Shown piece by piece: positions 16,619 through 24,792 of a stretch of 64,000 nt of DNA (its first letter is position 1; every line of letters begins with the position of its first letter). Made by a program: the position numbers and the translations under genes. Source of the stretch: Marinimicrobium sp. C6131. GTDB taxonomy: Bacteria > Pseudomonadota > Gammaproteobacteria > Pseudomonadales > Cellvibrionaceae. The notes under the pieces were generated by a model. It saw only the letters and a list, made by a program, of their open reading frames with translations. It searched no databases and was not told where the DNA came from. Where the stretch lies: contig NZ_CP110629.1 in NCBI RefSeq assembly GCF_026153455.1, forward strand, positions 2,852,001-2,916,000, in the 5' to 3' direction.

Positions 16619-17650
16619 ATGAAAGACGACAAGCCCACCTCGTTCGATATTGCCTATCGGGCCGGGGTTTCTCAATCCACAGTCTCACGGGCGCTGCGCG
16701 ACAGTCCGCTGGTCAACGAGGCCACCCGCAAGCGGGTTCAGGCGATTGCCCGGGAGCTGAACTACAAAGTCGACAAAAACGCCCGTAACCTGCGCTCCAA
16801 GCAGACCCGGACCATCGCCCTGTTGCTGTGTGAGGATCAGGGCATTGGCGACTCCATGATCAACCCCTTTTTCCTGTCCATGCTCGGCAGCATTACCCGC
16901 GCCTGCGCCAACCGCCAGTACGACCTGCTGGTGTCTTTCCAGCAGATGAGCGATGACTGGCACGCGGATTTTGAGGACGCCCACCGGGCCGACGGAATCA
17001 TTTTCCTGGGGTATGGGGACTACGTGACCTACGTGGAAAAGCTGATCCACCTGAACGAGGCGGGCGCCCACTACATTACCTGGGGTCCGGTACTGCCGGG
17101 TCAGCCGGGCATGTCCATTGGCTGTGACAATTACAACGGTGCCTACAAGGCCACCAAACACCTGTTACAGCTCGGCCGGAAACGGATCGCGTTTATTGGG
17201 GATGCCAGCGAGCACTCCCCCGAGTTCCGGCGCCGCTATGAGGGCCACGCCCGGGCACTGAAGGAATTCGGGATTGAGCTGGATCCGGCCCTTCAGGTCG
17301 CGGCGGAAACTTCGGAAACCGATGGGAAAGCGGGCATTGAAACCCTGCGAGCGCGGGGCGTGGAATTCGATGCGGTATTTGGCGCGAGCGACCTGATCGC
17401 CATCGGGGCGATTCAGGGGATTGAAGCCGCCGGCATGATCGTACCGGATGATATTGCGGTGGTGGGCTTTGATGATATTCCGACCGCTTCCTACACCCAT
17501 CCGCCTTTGACCACGGTGCAGCAGAACACCCGACTGGCGGGCGAGCTGCTGGTGGACAACCTGCTGAAGATGATCGATGGGGAGAAACCGGAATCGTTTC
17601 TGCTGCCCACCGATCTGATTTTGAGGAGCTCCTGTGGACACAAAGAGTAG
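16619..17650 (+). CDS. LacI-family transcriptional regulator, candidate regulator of the alpha-glucan locus
   Basis: 343 residues. N-terminal helix-turn-helix FDIAYRAGVSQSTVSRALRD at residues 9-28, then the hinge helix (NLRSKQTRTIALLL) and a type I periplasmic-binding-like effector domain ending in the standard VVGFDDIPTASYTHPPLTTV signature. The effector is a sugar in nearly all relatives. The nearest plausible targets are the six TGCATACGTATGCA-type palindromes in the glucan locus; their central CG and half-site form suit a LacI-family dimer. The bacteriocin cassette now separates the gene from those targets. An inverted repeat TTGCCAT-4nt-ATGGCAA (16546-16563) precedes the start and could be an autoregulatory site. 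The link to the glucan genes is inference. Confidence 0.92.
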   Translation: MKDDKPTSFDIAYRAGVSQSTVSRALRDSPLVNEATRKRVQAIARELNYKVDKNARNLRSKQTRTIALLLCEDQGIGDSMINPFFLSMLGSITRACANRQYDLLVSFQQMSDDWHADFEDAHRADGIIFLGYGDYVTYVEKLIHLNEAGAHYITWGPVLPGQPGMSIGCDNYNGAYKATKHLLQLGRKRIAFIGDASEHSPEFRRRYEGHARALKEFGIELDPALQVAAETSETDGKAGIETLRARGVEFDAVFGASDLIAIGAIQGIEAAGMIVPDDIAVVGFDDIPTASYTHPPLTTVQQNTRLAGELLVDNLLKMIDGEKPESFLLPTDLILRSSCGHKE

Positions 17651-17773
17651 TGTAACGGTACCGACTTTTCCTTATATCTAATGACAAGACATTCTTTTCT
17701 ATACAATTATCATTAAACACACCAACCAATCAATGAGGAATGAATAAAAAATAAATCCAAAGTGGTGATTCCG

Positions 17774-18913
17774 TTACAGGCACTCTTTAATGCAGCTTGT
17801 TAAAAGTATATCAGTGTGCTCTGACAAACTCCTTGAATCTCTCCTTGCTGCGGTAGATATTTCATCAAAATTAATCCCAGAATCCTCCTTCATACTAATA
17901 AACTGTGAGATAGACGTCTTAGACATATCAACCCGAAAACCGTTAACTTCATCTGTTATTTGCTCAGACATACCCGATTCGCAATCCTGTATAATACAAA
18001 TCTTCCCCATTGCCATACATTCCGTAACCACCAACCCCCAGGGTTCATAGATAGATGGAAAAACAACCCATTTCAGAGGCCTCACAAAACTCTTTACCTC
18101 TTCCCTTTCCAAAGGGCCATAATATTGTATAGTTCTATCAAAAAACTGCCGGCGTATGACCTCATTTTCAAGTGCACCCTGACCGGCGATCTGCATTGGA
18201 TAATTTTTGTAAAAATCTGGGTTTCTATCTACGTCGTTTAATATTCTCTGAATCCCTTTCTGAATATCCAACCTTCCCAAGTATCCTACTTTAAGATTTT
18301 TGTTCTGCGGAGAGTATGGCCAATCTTCCTTATCTATTCCCAACGGAGCAACCTTAATCTTACTTCTTAAAGATGACCCATAATATTTAAGAATCTCTGA
18401 TTCTGTAAACTCGGAATTTGCCCATATTTGATCCGCCTCCATGACAGCTCCCTGCTCAACTCGAGCACAATCTACCCAAGGATTAATATCGATCATTCCA
18501 ATATCTAAATTGCACATAAAAGAATTTGTCACTCCTCGATATAGAAGGTGGCAAAAATAGACAGTGGTTATTCCTTTGGCACGAAAGTATGGGAAGTCCA
18601 AATATGGGAAAAACATATAATCAGGGAAAACTACCACTTTCACCCGAAACCGATCACATACACCCGATATAAACCCTGAGAGCCTATCAAAATCTACCCC
18701 TATATCGTAACCTTTAGGTATCCCAAAGCTTATCAAAGGGATACCTTTATAATTTAACTCTTCGATATTCCCGAAAACCTCACAAGAGTTATCGACATCA
18801 ATAATAACCAGACTTTCCTTCTCGCTGATTAATGGAAGTACCCTCCTGTAATATTCTGGCATTCCTGTATTATCACTTTTATTCCTAATGTTTATGGTTA
18901 AAAATAGAATCAT
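17774..18913 (-). CDS. GT4-family glycosyltransferase of the bacteriocin locus
   Basis: 379 residues; GAGGAA precedes the ATG at 18913 by 7 nt. The C-terminal Rossmann half has the GT-B signature of family GT4: VGYLGRLDIQKGI near residue 210, IAGQGALE, and PSIYEPWGLVVTECMAMGK with the two glutamates of the EX7E motif near 300. The N-terminal half is more divergent. It probably transfers a sugar from a nucleotide donor; the acceptor is unknown. The gene is strikingly AT-rich with A/T-ending codons compared with flanking genes, a sign of transfer. It is last in a minus-strand series: adaptor, transporter, precursor peptide, zinc-ribbon protein, then this gene 12 nt later. Position suggests it modifies the peptide or a cell-surface immunity target. 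Confidence 0.8.
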   Translation of the reverse strand: MILFLTINIRNKSDNTGMPEYYRRVLPLISEKESLVIIDVDNSCEVFGNIEELNYKGIPLISFGIPKGYDIGVDFDRLSGFISGVCDRFRVKVVVFPDYMFFPYLDFPYFRAKGITTVYFCHLLYRGVTNSFMCNLDIGMIDINPWVDCARVEQGAVMEADQIWANSEFTESEILKYYGSSLRSKIKVAPLGIDKEDWPYSPQNKNLKVGYLGRLDIQKGIQRILNDVDRNPDFYKNYPMQIAGQGALENEVIRRQFFDRTIQYYGPLEREEVKSFVRPLKWVVFPSIYEPWGLVVTECMAMGKICIIQDCESGMSEQITDEVNGFRVDMSKTSISQFISMKEDSGINFDEISTAARRDSRSLSEHTDILLTSCIKECL

Positions 18914-18925
18914 ATAGAATTTCCT

Positions 18926-19210
18926 CTATCCATGCTCTTTAACTCTAAGCGGAGCAAAATTCGAATCTACGAGATCCGTGAAAACAAATCTTAAAAAAAG
19001 AATAAATATAGCTATCAAACCCGATACGCCTGGACCATAGCGAATAATCATCAATGCAAACAAACAAAGACTCATCGAGATAATCCATGAGCACGCAACA
19101 TCAATCTCTATCAAAGACCCGCATTTTTCACATCTAGCTCCTGCAGCGACAGTGGAGGTATCGATTGATTTTTCTTTACAATAAGGACACACCCTATTCT
19201 CATTAAACAT
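18926..19210 (-). CDS. Small zinc-ribbon membrane protein, possible bacteriocin accessory or immunity protein
   Basis: 94 residues from ATG 19210, chosen because GAGGA lies 7 nt upstream; longer in-frame starts run back through the hairpin and the peptide gene and are rejected. The N-terminus has CPYC (residues 8-11) and CEKC (27-30), a zinc ribbon with 15 residues between the cysteine pairs. Two hydrophobic segments follow (CSWIISMSLCLFALMIIRYG and VSGLIAIFILFLRFVF), then a short charged tail. I do not recognise a family with a known function. The gene is AT-rich, lies 49 nt after the peptide gene and 12 nt before the glycosyltransferase. Small membrane proteins in this position are often immunity proteins, but the zinc ribbon is unusual for one. 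Confidence 0.7.
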   Translation of the reverse strand: MFNENRVCPYCKEKSIDTSTVAAGARCEKCGSLIEIDVACSWIISMSLCLFALMIIRYGPGVSGLIAIFILFLRFVFTDLVDSNFAPLRVKEHG

Positions 19211-19227
19211 ACAAATCCTCAAAATTG

Positions 19228-19253
19228 ATCTCGGCTGCCTTAGCAGCCGAGAT
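19228..19253 (-). terminator. Hairpin between precursor peptide and downstream genes (attenuator)
   Basis: ATCTCGGCTGC (19228-19238) pairs with GCAGCCGAGAT (19243-19253), a perfect 11-bp stem with a 4-nt loop, starting 6 nt beyond the peptide stop codon. On the minus strand it is followed by CAATTTTGAGG, a weak U-tract that runs into the next ribosome-binding site. It probably stabilises the peptide mRNA and passes only part of transcription downstream. Confidence 0.7.
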
Positions 19254-19259
19254 TCCTGT

Positions 19260-19439
19260 TTACTTACCCCCGTATTCAACAGCTGCCCCATAGGCCCCAG
19301 CAGCGAGAGCAAAACTGGATCCATAATGTCGCACTAACTGATTGGCCGTAAATCTCGTGGCCACACCAACAGCCAGACCAACTAGAGGAAGAAAAGCGCC
19401 ATTAACACTTTTAATCTCTCTTTCATTCAATTCACGCAT
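19260..19439 (-). CDS. Class II microcin/bacteriocin precursor with double-glycine-type leader
   Basis: A 59-residue open frame with AAGGAG 8 nt before the ATG. The leader MRELNEREIKSVNGA fits the C39-peptidase leader consensus position by position: Leu at -12, Glu at -8, Ile at -7, Val at -4, Gly at -2, with Ala replacing Gly at -1. The predicted 44-residue core begins FLPLVGLAVGVATRF, contains a GxxxG motif (GLAVG), further small-residue pairs (AAGAYGAA), no cysteine, and ends VEYGGK. It is slightly cationic and amphipathic or membrane-active in character. It lies 14-15 nt upstream of the transporter's stop on the same strand, in the order transporter then peptide, and is followed by an attenuator-like hairpin. 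The sequence composition is AT-rich. Ser/Thr/Tyr residues are the only possible glycosylation sites for the neighbouring GT4 enzyme. Confidence 0.8.
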   Translation of the reverse strand: MRELNEREIKSVNGAFLPLVGLAVGVATRFTANQLVRHYGSSFALAAGAYGAAVEYGGK

Positions 19440-19453
19440 AATAATCTCCTTGA

Positions 19454-21574
19454 TTACAGGTTAGTTTCCAATAGTATTCGGCGTCCTGCCGACTTGACCG
19501 TCTCCGGCCTGTGAGCTACCAGAACCCGGGTAATTGAAAGCGAAACGAGGTTATGGTTGACCTCCGCCTCCCTCTCAACATCCAAATGACTGGTAGCTTC
19601 ATCCATGAACAGGATGCGTGGCTCGCGGTACAAGGCGCGAGCCAGCACAATTCGTTGTTTTTGGCCGCCGCTCAGGCTAGTGCCCATATCGCCGACCAGG
19701 GTGTTGTATTGCATGGGCATTCTCATGATCTCATCGTGGATACAGGCCATCTTTGCGCACCGGATGACTTTCTCCATATCAATCCGATCGGAAAAGCAGG
19801 CGATGTTGTCGGCAATATCGCCACTCAGGAGCTGATCATCCTGCATAACGCTGGCAATATTCGAGCGATAGCCGAGAATTTGACGAAGTGGATTCCCGTC
19901 CACCAGAACCTCTCCCTCCGTCGGAGTCATCAGGCCCATCAAGCATTTAAGTAGCGTGGTCTTTCCCGAGCCACTTGGGCCGACAATCGCCACGGACTCC
20001 CCGGCATTGATTTTAAAACTTACGTTTTTGAAGACAGGAGGGTCCATCGGACCATAGGCATAAGTCAGATTCAGAACCTCGAGCTCCCCAGCCAACTTTT
20101 CGGGCTCGGCACTCTGAGAAAGGGACGCTACAGCTGCATCGTTCGACTCCTCTGTTTTAGAGAACACGATGTCTGATAGCCGGGTCAGGTGGAGCTCCAG
20201 CATTTTGAACTCAATCCACCGACTGACAAGACTGTCCATAGAGCCGACAAAGCGGTTTTTGTAGCTGATAAAGGCGTACAACATGCCGACGGACATGACA
20301 TTTCCGATCACAGCCATAGCGCCGAAGTAGATGATGATGATGTTTTCCAGTCCAAACAGCAGGCGATTGACGGTGTCGTAGCCAATTCCCCAGTTGGTCA
20401 GCCGGATATCCTTGTTCATGGCCGTAGCGAGGTTGTTTTGCCATTGACTCTGGCGGTCGTTTTCTTTTTGAAACAGCTTGACCGTCTGGACACCCCGGAT
20501 CGATTCCATGAAATGGCTATTTTCTTTGGCGTGGGCGATCAGGCTTTCTTCCGACAGCAGGCGGAAGGGGCGGTATACGGCCCAGCGAAACAGGGCGTAG
20601 ACAAGAACGATGGCGACCGCAATCAGAGTAAGCATTTTGTCGTAGAACAGCATGGCAACCAGGGTGATGATCGCCATAATGCCATCGACGATAGCGGTAA
20701 TCAGGCCGGTGGTCAGAAGTTCCCGAATGCTTTGCAGGGAACCAAATCGGGAAACGATATCTCCCATATGCCGTTTGGCAAAGAAGTCCATGGGCAGCCG
20801 GATGAGATGCCGGAAGACATTGGCCGCCATTTGAATATTGAGCCGGTTGGACAGGTTCACTATGACGAACTGCCGTAAGGCGCTGGTACCGGTTTCGATC
20901 AACAGCAGCAGCCCGAACCCCAGAGCCAGCACCAACAGGAGATCTTGGTCCCCTCGCAACACCACATCATCAATGACGGTCTGCATATACAGCGGCGAGA
21001 TCACCGCGAACAATTGGAGCAGAAGCGACAGGATCAGGATCTGGAGGAGGCTTCGTTTCAGTCCGGTTACGCGACTCCAGAAGTGGCGTAGCTTCAGGGT
21101 CTGCTTATCGGAGCCTTCCTCAAAGTCGGAGGTGGGTGTCAGTTCCAGGGCGACCCCGGTAAAGTGGTTGGAGAAATCCTCTACGGTCACCGCCCGCTCT
21201 CCCACGGCGGGATCGTGTAGCAGGTATTTCTTTCCCTTGACTCGCTTCAGGACCACAAAGTGGTTCATTCCCCAGTGGAGGATACAGGGCATCTGGAGCT
21301 GATGAACTTCATCCACTTCGGCTCGGATGGCGCGAGGGGCAAGGTGCATCTTTCCCGCCACGTCCATGAGTTGCTTCAGTTGCACGCCGTTCTGGGAAAT
21401 ACCGAACCGCTTTCTCAGCGTGGCCATATCGGTTTCAAAGCCGTAATAGCCGGCGAGCATAGTCACGCACGCCAAACCGCACTCCGCCATTTCCGTCTGG
21501 AGGATCACGGGCAGGCGGCGACCGCCTCGAAAGTTCAGCAGTCGGTCTGTTGTCAGTGTGGCGTTGGCGTCCAT
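19454..21574 (-). CDS. Peptidase-containing ABC transporter (C39, CvaB-like)
   Basis: 706 residues from ATG 21574; an in-frame GTG at 21628 overlaps the upstream adaptor gene and is less likely. The N-terminal C39 peptidase has its catalytic Cys in QTEMAECGLACVTML, His in LHWGMNHFVVL and Asp in LLHDPAVGER. A six-helix membrane domain spans about residues 160-430, and the ATPase has Walker A GPSGSGKTTLL, signature LSGGQKQR and Walker B ILFMDEAT. The protein should cut the leader after its Gly-Ala site and export the peptide in one step, working with the HlyD-type adaptor and a TolC channel. Base composition is closer to the chromosome than that of the peptide and downstream genes. Confidence 0.93.
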   Translation of the reverse strand: MDANATLTTDRLLNFRGGRRLPVILQTEMAECGLACVTMLAGYYGFETDMATLRKRFGISQNGVQLKQLMDVAGKMHLAPRAIRAEVDEVHQLQMPCILHWGMNHFVVLKRVKGKKYLLHDPAVGERAVTVEDFSNHFTGVALELTPTSDFEEGSDKQTLKLRHFWSRVTGLKRSLLQILILSLLLQLFAVISPLYMQTVIDDVVLRGDQDLLLVLALGFGLLLLIETGTSALRQFVIVNLSNRLNIQMAANVFRHLIRLPMDFFAKRHMGDIVSRFGSLQSIRELLTTGLITAIVDGIMAIITLVAMLFYDKMLTLIAVAIVLVYALFRWAVYRPFRLLSEESLIAHAKENSHFMESIRGVQTVKLFQKENDRQSQWQNNLATAMNKDIRLTNWGIGYDTVNRLLFGLENIIIIYFGAMAVIGNVMSVGMLYAFISYKNRFVGSMDSLVSRWIEFKMLELHLTRLSDIVFSKTEESNDAAVASLSQSAEPEKLAGELEVLNLTYAYGPMDPPVFKNVSFKINAGESVAIVGPSGSGKTTLLKCLMGLMTPTEGEVLVDGNPLRQILGYRSNIASVMQDDQLLSGDIADNIACFSDRIDMEKVIRCAKMACIHDEIMRMPMQYNTLVGDMGTSLSGGQKQRIVLARALYREPRILFMDEATSHLDVEREAEVNHNLVSLSITRVLVAHRPETVKSAGRRILLETNL

Positions 21575-21620
21575 GAAGGTTCCATTCCGTGCCGTTCTCG
21601 TAAAACAAGGGTGTCTCTGG

Positions 21621-22874
21621 TTATACACGCCCTTTCAGGCTATAGAGCGGCTCCAATAACCACTCCACGATCGATCGTTCACTCAGTTTGATATCCGCCG
21701 TCAACGTCATTCCCGGCTTCAACTGTACGTGCCCGCCAAAGGCGGTGACGGCTTTTTCGGGAAGCCGGGCCTTCACGATATACACCGGCTCCTGGAGGGC
21801 TATGGGTGATCGGGTCAACTCGCTGGGCAGCATGATGCTGTTAGAGACATCAATCACCTCGCCCGAGTAAAAGCCGAATTTCTGATAGGGGAAGGCATCG
21901 TAACGGATTTTCAACAACTGCCCGGCCTCCACAAAACCGACTGCTCGAACGGGCACCATAAGCTCCGCCATTAGATCCGCCTGCTCAGGCACAATAGTCA
22001 GTAAAGGCTGCTGCCCGCTGACATCGGCTTTTTGCCCCGGGCTTGCTTGAAGGTTATTGACTACACCCGTCGAGGGCGCCTTGATGACATAGGCTCGCTC
22101 ACCGTGAAGACGCGCGATTTGCCTCGCGATATCTCCCAAGGACGTACGCAACTGATCCAGTTGGTCCTGCTCCTCAATGGGCAACAGCGCAATCTGTGTA
22201 TTCAGTCGTCGAATGTCCGTCTGCTGGCGGAGTTTTGCCCGAACGAGACTTTGGCGTTCGCTGTCAATTTCGAGAGCCTGGGCGAGGATTTTATTGTAGT
22301 CGTCTTCAGACACATGGTTTTTCTCCAGAAGCGATTGGTACCGCCTATGACGATCGGCCACGATGTCTTCACGTTGTCCAAGGGTCGTCAATTGCTGATC
22401 GATCAACTCGAGATCCTTTTTGGCGGCATCAATCTGCGCTTCCAGGTCGGCGTAGCGGTTTTCGTATAACGTCTGGGTTCTCTCCATCTGCTCCAGCACC
22501 CGCTCTTTCTGAGCGGTGTACTCGTCCAGCAGTTGCGCCTCCAGCGCGGTTCCACCCACCAGAAACCGATCGCCATTCACAACGGCCAATGGTTGGCCTT
22601 CGGTCACCGATTCGCCTTCCGATACCAGGATCTGCTTTATGATGCCCGGCGAATCCGGGTAGACACGGGTAACACCGGACTGCGGCTCCACCCAGCCAGA
22701 CACGGTTTCTTTACGGGCGTATTCATTGGAGAACAACCAGAACGCGAGCAATGCAACCCACAGAAGGAGAAAAGCGGTGAGCACCACATAGGAGGCTTTT
22801 GGCAACAGGAGTAGTTCGCCCTGTAGCCGACCCTTTTTAAACTCCAGTGCCTGTTCCCGAAATAACTGAGGCAT
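21621..22874 (-). CDS. HlyD/CvaA-family bacteriocin secretion adaptor
   Basis: 417 residues. The start MPQLFREQALEFKKGRLQGE leads into one membrane helix (about residues 28-50), then a lipoyl-like half (QSGVTRVYPDSPGIIKQILV), a long coiled coil (about 95-235) and the matching beta half (ERAYVIKAPSTGVVNNLQAS). This is the CvaA-type periplasmic adaptor that links the C39 transporter to TolC. It is the first gene of the minus-strand bacteriocin series, with a 253-nt AT-rich upstream region that contains a 7-bp hairpin CCCTTCT-GCCA-AGAAGGG (22916-22933) about 40 nt before the start, a possible operator. Confidence 0.92.
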   Translation of the reverse strand: MPQLFREQALEFKKGRLQGELLLLPKASYVVLTAFLLLWVALLAFWLFSNEYARKETVSGWVEPQSGVTRVYPDSPGIIKQILVSEGESVTEGQPLAVVNGDRFLVGGTALEAQLLDEYTAQKERVLEQMERTQTLYENRYADLEAQIDAAKKDLELIDQQLTTLGQREDIVADRHRRYQSLLEKNHVSEDDYNKILAQALEIDSERQSLVRAKLRQQTDIRRLNTQIALLPIEEQDQLDQLRTSLGDIARQIARLHGERAYVIKAPSTGVVNNLQASPGQKADVSGQQPLLTIVPEQADLMAELMVPVRAVGFVEAGQLLKIRYDAFPYQKFGFYSGEVIDVSNSIMLPSELTRSPIALQEPVYIVKARLPEKAVTAFGGHVQLKPGMTLTADIKLSERSIVEWLLEPLYSLKGRV

Positions 22875-23127
22875 TCCTTTTCGTTTCCCTTAATAATAGC
22901 TCATAGAGTTATCAACCCTTCTGCCAAGAAGGGAAATTTCTTAAGGTCATCCTGTCAAATCCTTCCCGTAGAATCTTGTGCTAAAATTTATACTTTTTTC
23001 TATATGGAGAAATTAACGACACGAATGATTCTATTAGCATAAAACGTCCCTGTTTTTTTGACCGTCAAAACGATATCAAAAACATATATTTTCCACTAGT
23101 TGAAAAAAAATATCTATGCCCCCATAG

Positions 23128-24792
23128 TTATTTGATTTTAAGTTCTTCCAGCCTATTCATCAAGTCGCTGTTATTGACTTTTCCATCGTAAAACAGAACG
23201 CGTACACCATTACCCGGAACACCCAGAGTAATCTGATCGCGGACGTCGAACCGCTCTCCGGTATCCGCATCGCGCCACTCACCCTCGTTCAACCAGCGAT
23301 CGACACTGATGCTGGCGGCGTCGTCACCCTTGTTCAGAAGCACCAGCGCAGTCTGCGCCTGATGTTCATCCTGATACACGCGCAGGAAGGAGGCGGTGTC
23401 ACCGTCGAACTCCAGGTTCGCCTGCAGACCTTTCTGCAGCGCCACGGATTCCTGACGGATATGGGCGATGTGACTCAGGTTCTCCGCAATGGGGTGCTGC
23501 TTTGCCTGGTCGATTCCCGCTTCGCCAAAGTAGTTGCGGTTACCTTCATGCTCCTTGGTACCGGGCATAAAGCCAATTTCCGAACCGTAGTAAATGGACG
23601 GGATACCCCGTGAGGTAAACAACCAGTTATTGGCATTGATGTAAGCCTTGGTGCCCCCATCCATACGCCGGATATCGTGATTTTCGTAGAAGGAAACCAA
23701 CTCGTAGGGATTGTGGTACGGGCTTTCTTCCAGATGCAGGTAGCTCAGAATGTCGGAATAATCACTGTCCGGGTTTTCGAACACTGAGGTGATAGTTTCC
23801 TGCGCAGGGAAATCCAGCAGGCTCAGACCGCCATTCTCCGGCTGGGTATGTTCGCCCAGAAATTCAGCATCGAACACGAAGCTTTCGCCGAACATGAAAA
23901 AGTCCGGGTGCTCCTCGCGAATCCGGTCGGCAAACTCCTTCCAGAATTCATGGGGTTTGTGCCGCAATGTATCGATACGGAAGGCCGCCGCGCCCTGGTC
24001 AATCCACTGCAGGTAGGCACCGACCACGTAGTCCATGACCGCCGGGTTATCCGCATCGAACTTGCCCAACTGCGCCAGATCTTTTTCCCGCTCGTAGAAA
24101 GCATGTAGCGGGTTGTTGGGGTTAAGCTGTTCCGGTTCGAGGTTTTCGTGGTCGGCAATCAACTCACCATTGGGGCCGTAGACCTCGCCGAACATCGGCT
24201 GGTCTTCTTCCATGGAATAGGCAGGAGAGCTGTGGTTGGCCACAATATCCAGCACGATTTTCATGTCGTGCTCTTCCCGCAGACGACGGGTCAGGTCGGC
24301 AAAGGTCAGCCCCTCGGACTCCCAATGCTCATCCACTTTATAAAAGTTGGTGCCCCAGTAGCCGTGAAAACCGGTTTTACCACCGTCCCCCGGCTGGGCA
24401 AAGCCCACCGGATCACCGCCATTAAAAGCCTGATTGGGATTGTCGACAATCGGCGAGATCCACAGCGCCGTGATACCCAGCGACTTCAGATACTCCGCGT
24501 TATCGAGGATGCCCTTGAAGTCCCCGCCCAGATAACCGACATTGGCCTCTTTGCCATCGGGACCCGGCAGGGGCACATCGAAGGTGGGGAACTCGCCGCC
24601 CTGATCTTCGTGGTTGTTGGCCGGATCGCCATCCACAAAACGGTCGGTGAGCAGAAAGTAAATGGCCTCCTCGGCAAACGCGTCCTGCGTACCGTAATAA
24701 TGCGGCCGTTTTTCGGTCGAGGTAGAGGCACAGGCGGCCAGAGCCACCGCGGTGGCGAGAATACTTAAACGGGTTGTCAGTGCGCGCTTCAT
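23128..24792 (-). CDS. Exported GH13 alpha-amylase/CGTase-like lipoprotein
   Basis: 554 residues. A lipoprotein signal peptide with lipobox LAAC (Cys near 21) is followed by the (beta/alpha)8 barrel: YFLLTDRFVDGDPANN, GYLGGDFKGILDNAEYLKSL, DIVANHSS, catalytic nucleophile in FRIDTLRH, acid/base Glu in FMFGESF, and the transition-state Asp in YENHDIRR. A short C-terminal beta domain follows. The GDFKGI and GFHGYWGTNFYKVDEHW segments resemble the CGTase/maltogenic amylase branch. It should hydrolyse alpha-1,4-glucans at the outer membrane or in the periplasm. The start codon overlaps the stop of the upstream MFS gene (ATGA), so the two form an operon. Confidence 0.92.
   Translation of the reverse strand: MKRALTTRLSILATAVALAACASTSTEKRPHYYGTQDAFAEEAIYFLLTDRFVDGDPANNHEDQGGEFPTFDVPLPGPDGKEANVGYLGGDFKGILDNAEYLKSLGITALWISPIVDNPNQAFNGGDPVGFAQPGDGGKTGFHGYWGTNFYKVDEHWESEGLTFADLTRRLREEHDMKIVLDIVANHSSPAYSMEEDQPMFGEVYGPNGELIADHENLEPEQLNPNNPLHAFYEREKDLAQLGKFDADNPAVMDYVVGAYLQWIDQGAAAFRIDTLRHKPHEFWKEFADRIREEHPDFFMFGESFVFDAEFLGEHTQPENGGLSLLDFPAQETITSVFENPDSDYSDILSYLHLEESPYHNPYELVSFYENHDIRRMDGGTKAYINANNWLFTSRGIPSIYYGSEIGFMPGTKEHEGNRNYFGEAGIDQAKQHPIAENLSHIAHIRQESVALQKGLQANLEFDGDTASFLRVYQDEHQAQTALVLLNKGDDAASISVDRWLNEGEWRDADTGERFDVRDQITLGVPGNGVRVLFYDGKVNNSDLMNRLEELKIK

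Noticed and set aside
19211..19324. Longer start for the zinc-ribbon protein
   Set aside because: It would read through the hairpin and overlap the precursor peptide gene; a proper ribosome-binding site exists only for ATG 19210.
21575..21628. GTG 21628 as start of the C39 transporter
   Set aside because: The added residues do not resemble the family and ATG 21574 fits the usual N-terminus, though coupling to the adaptor stop remains possible.
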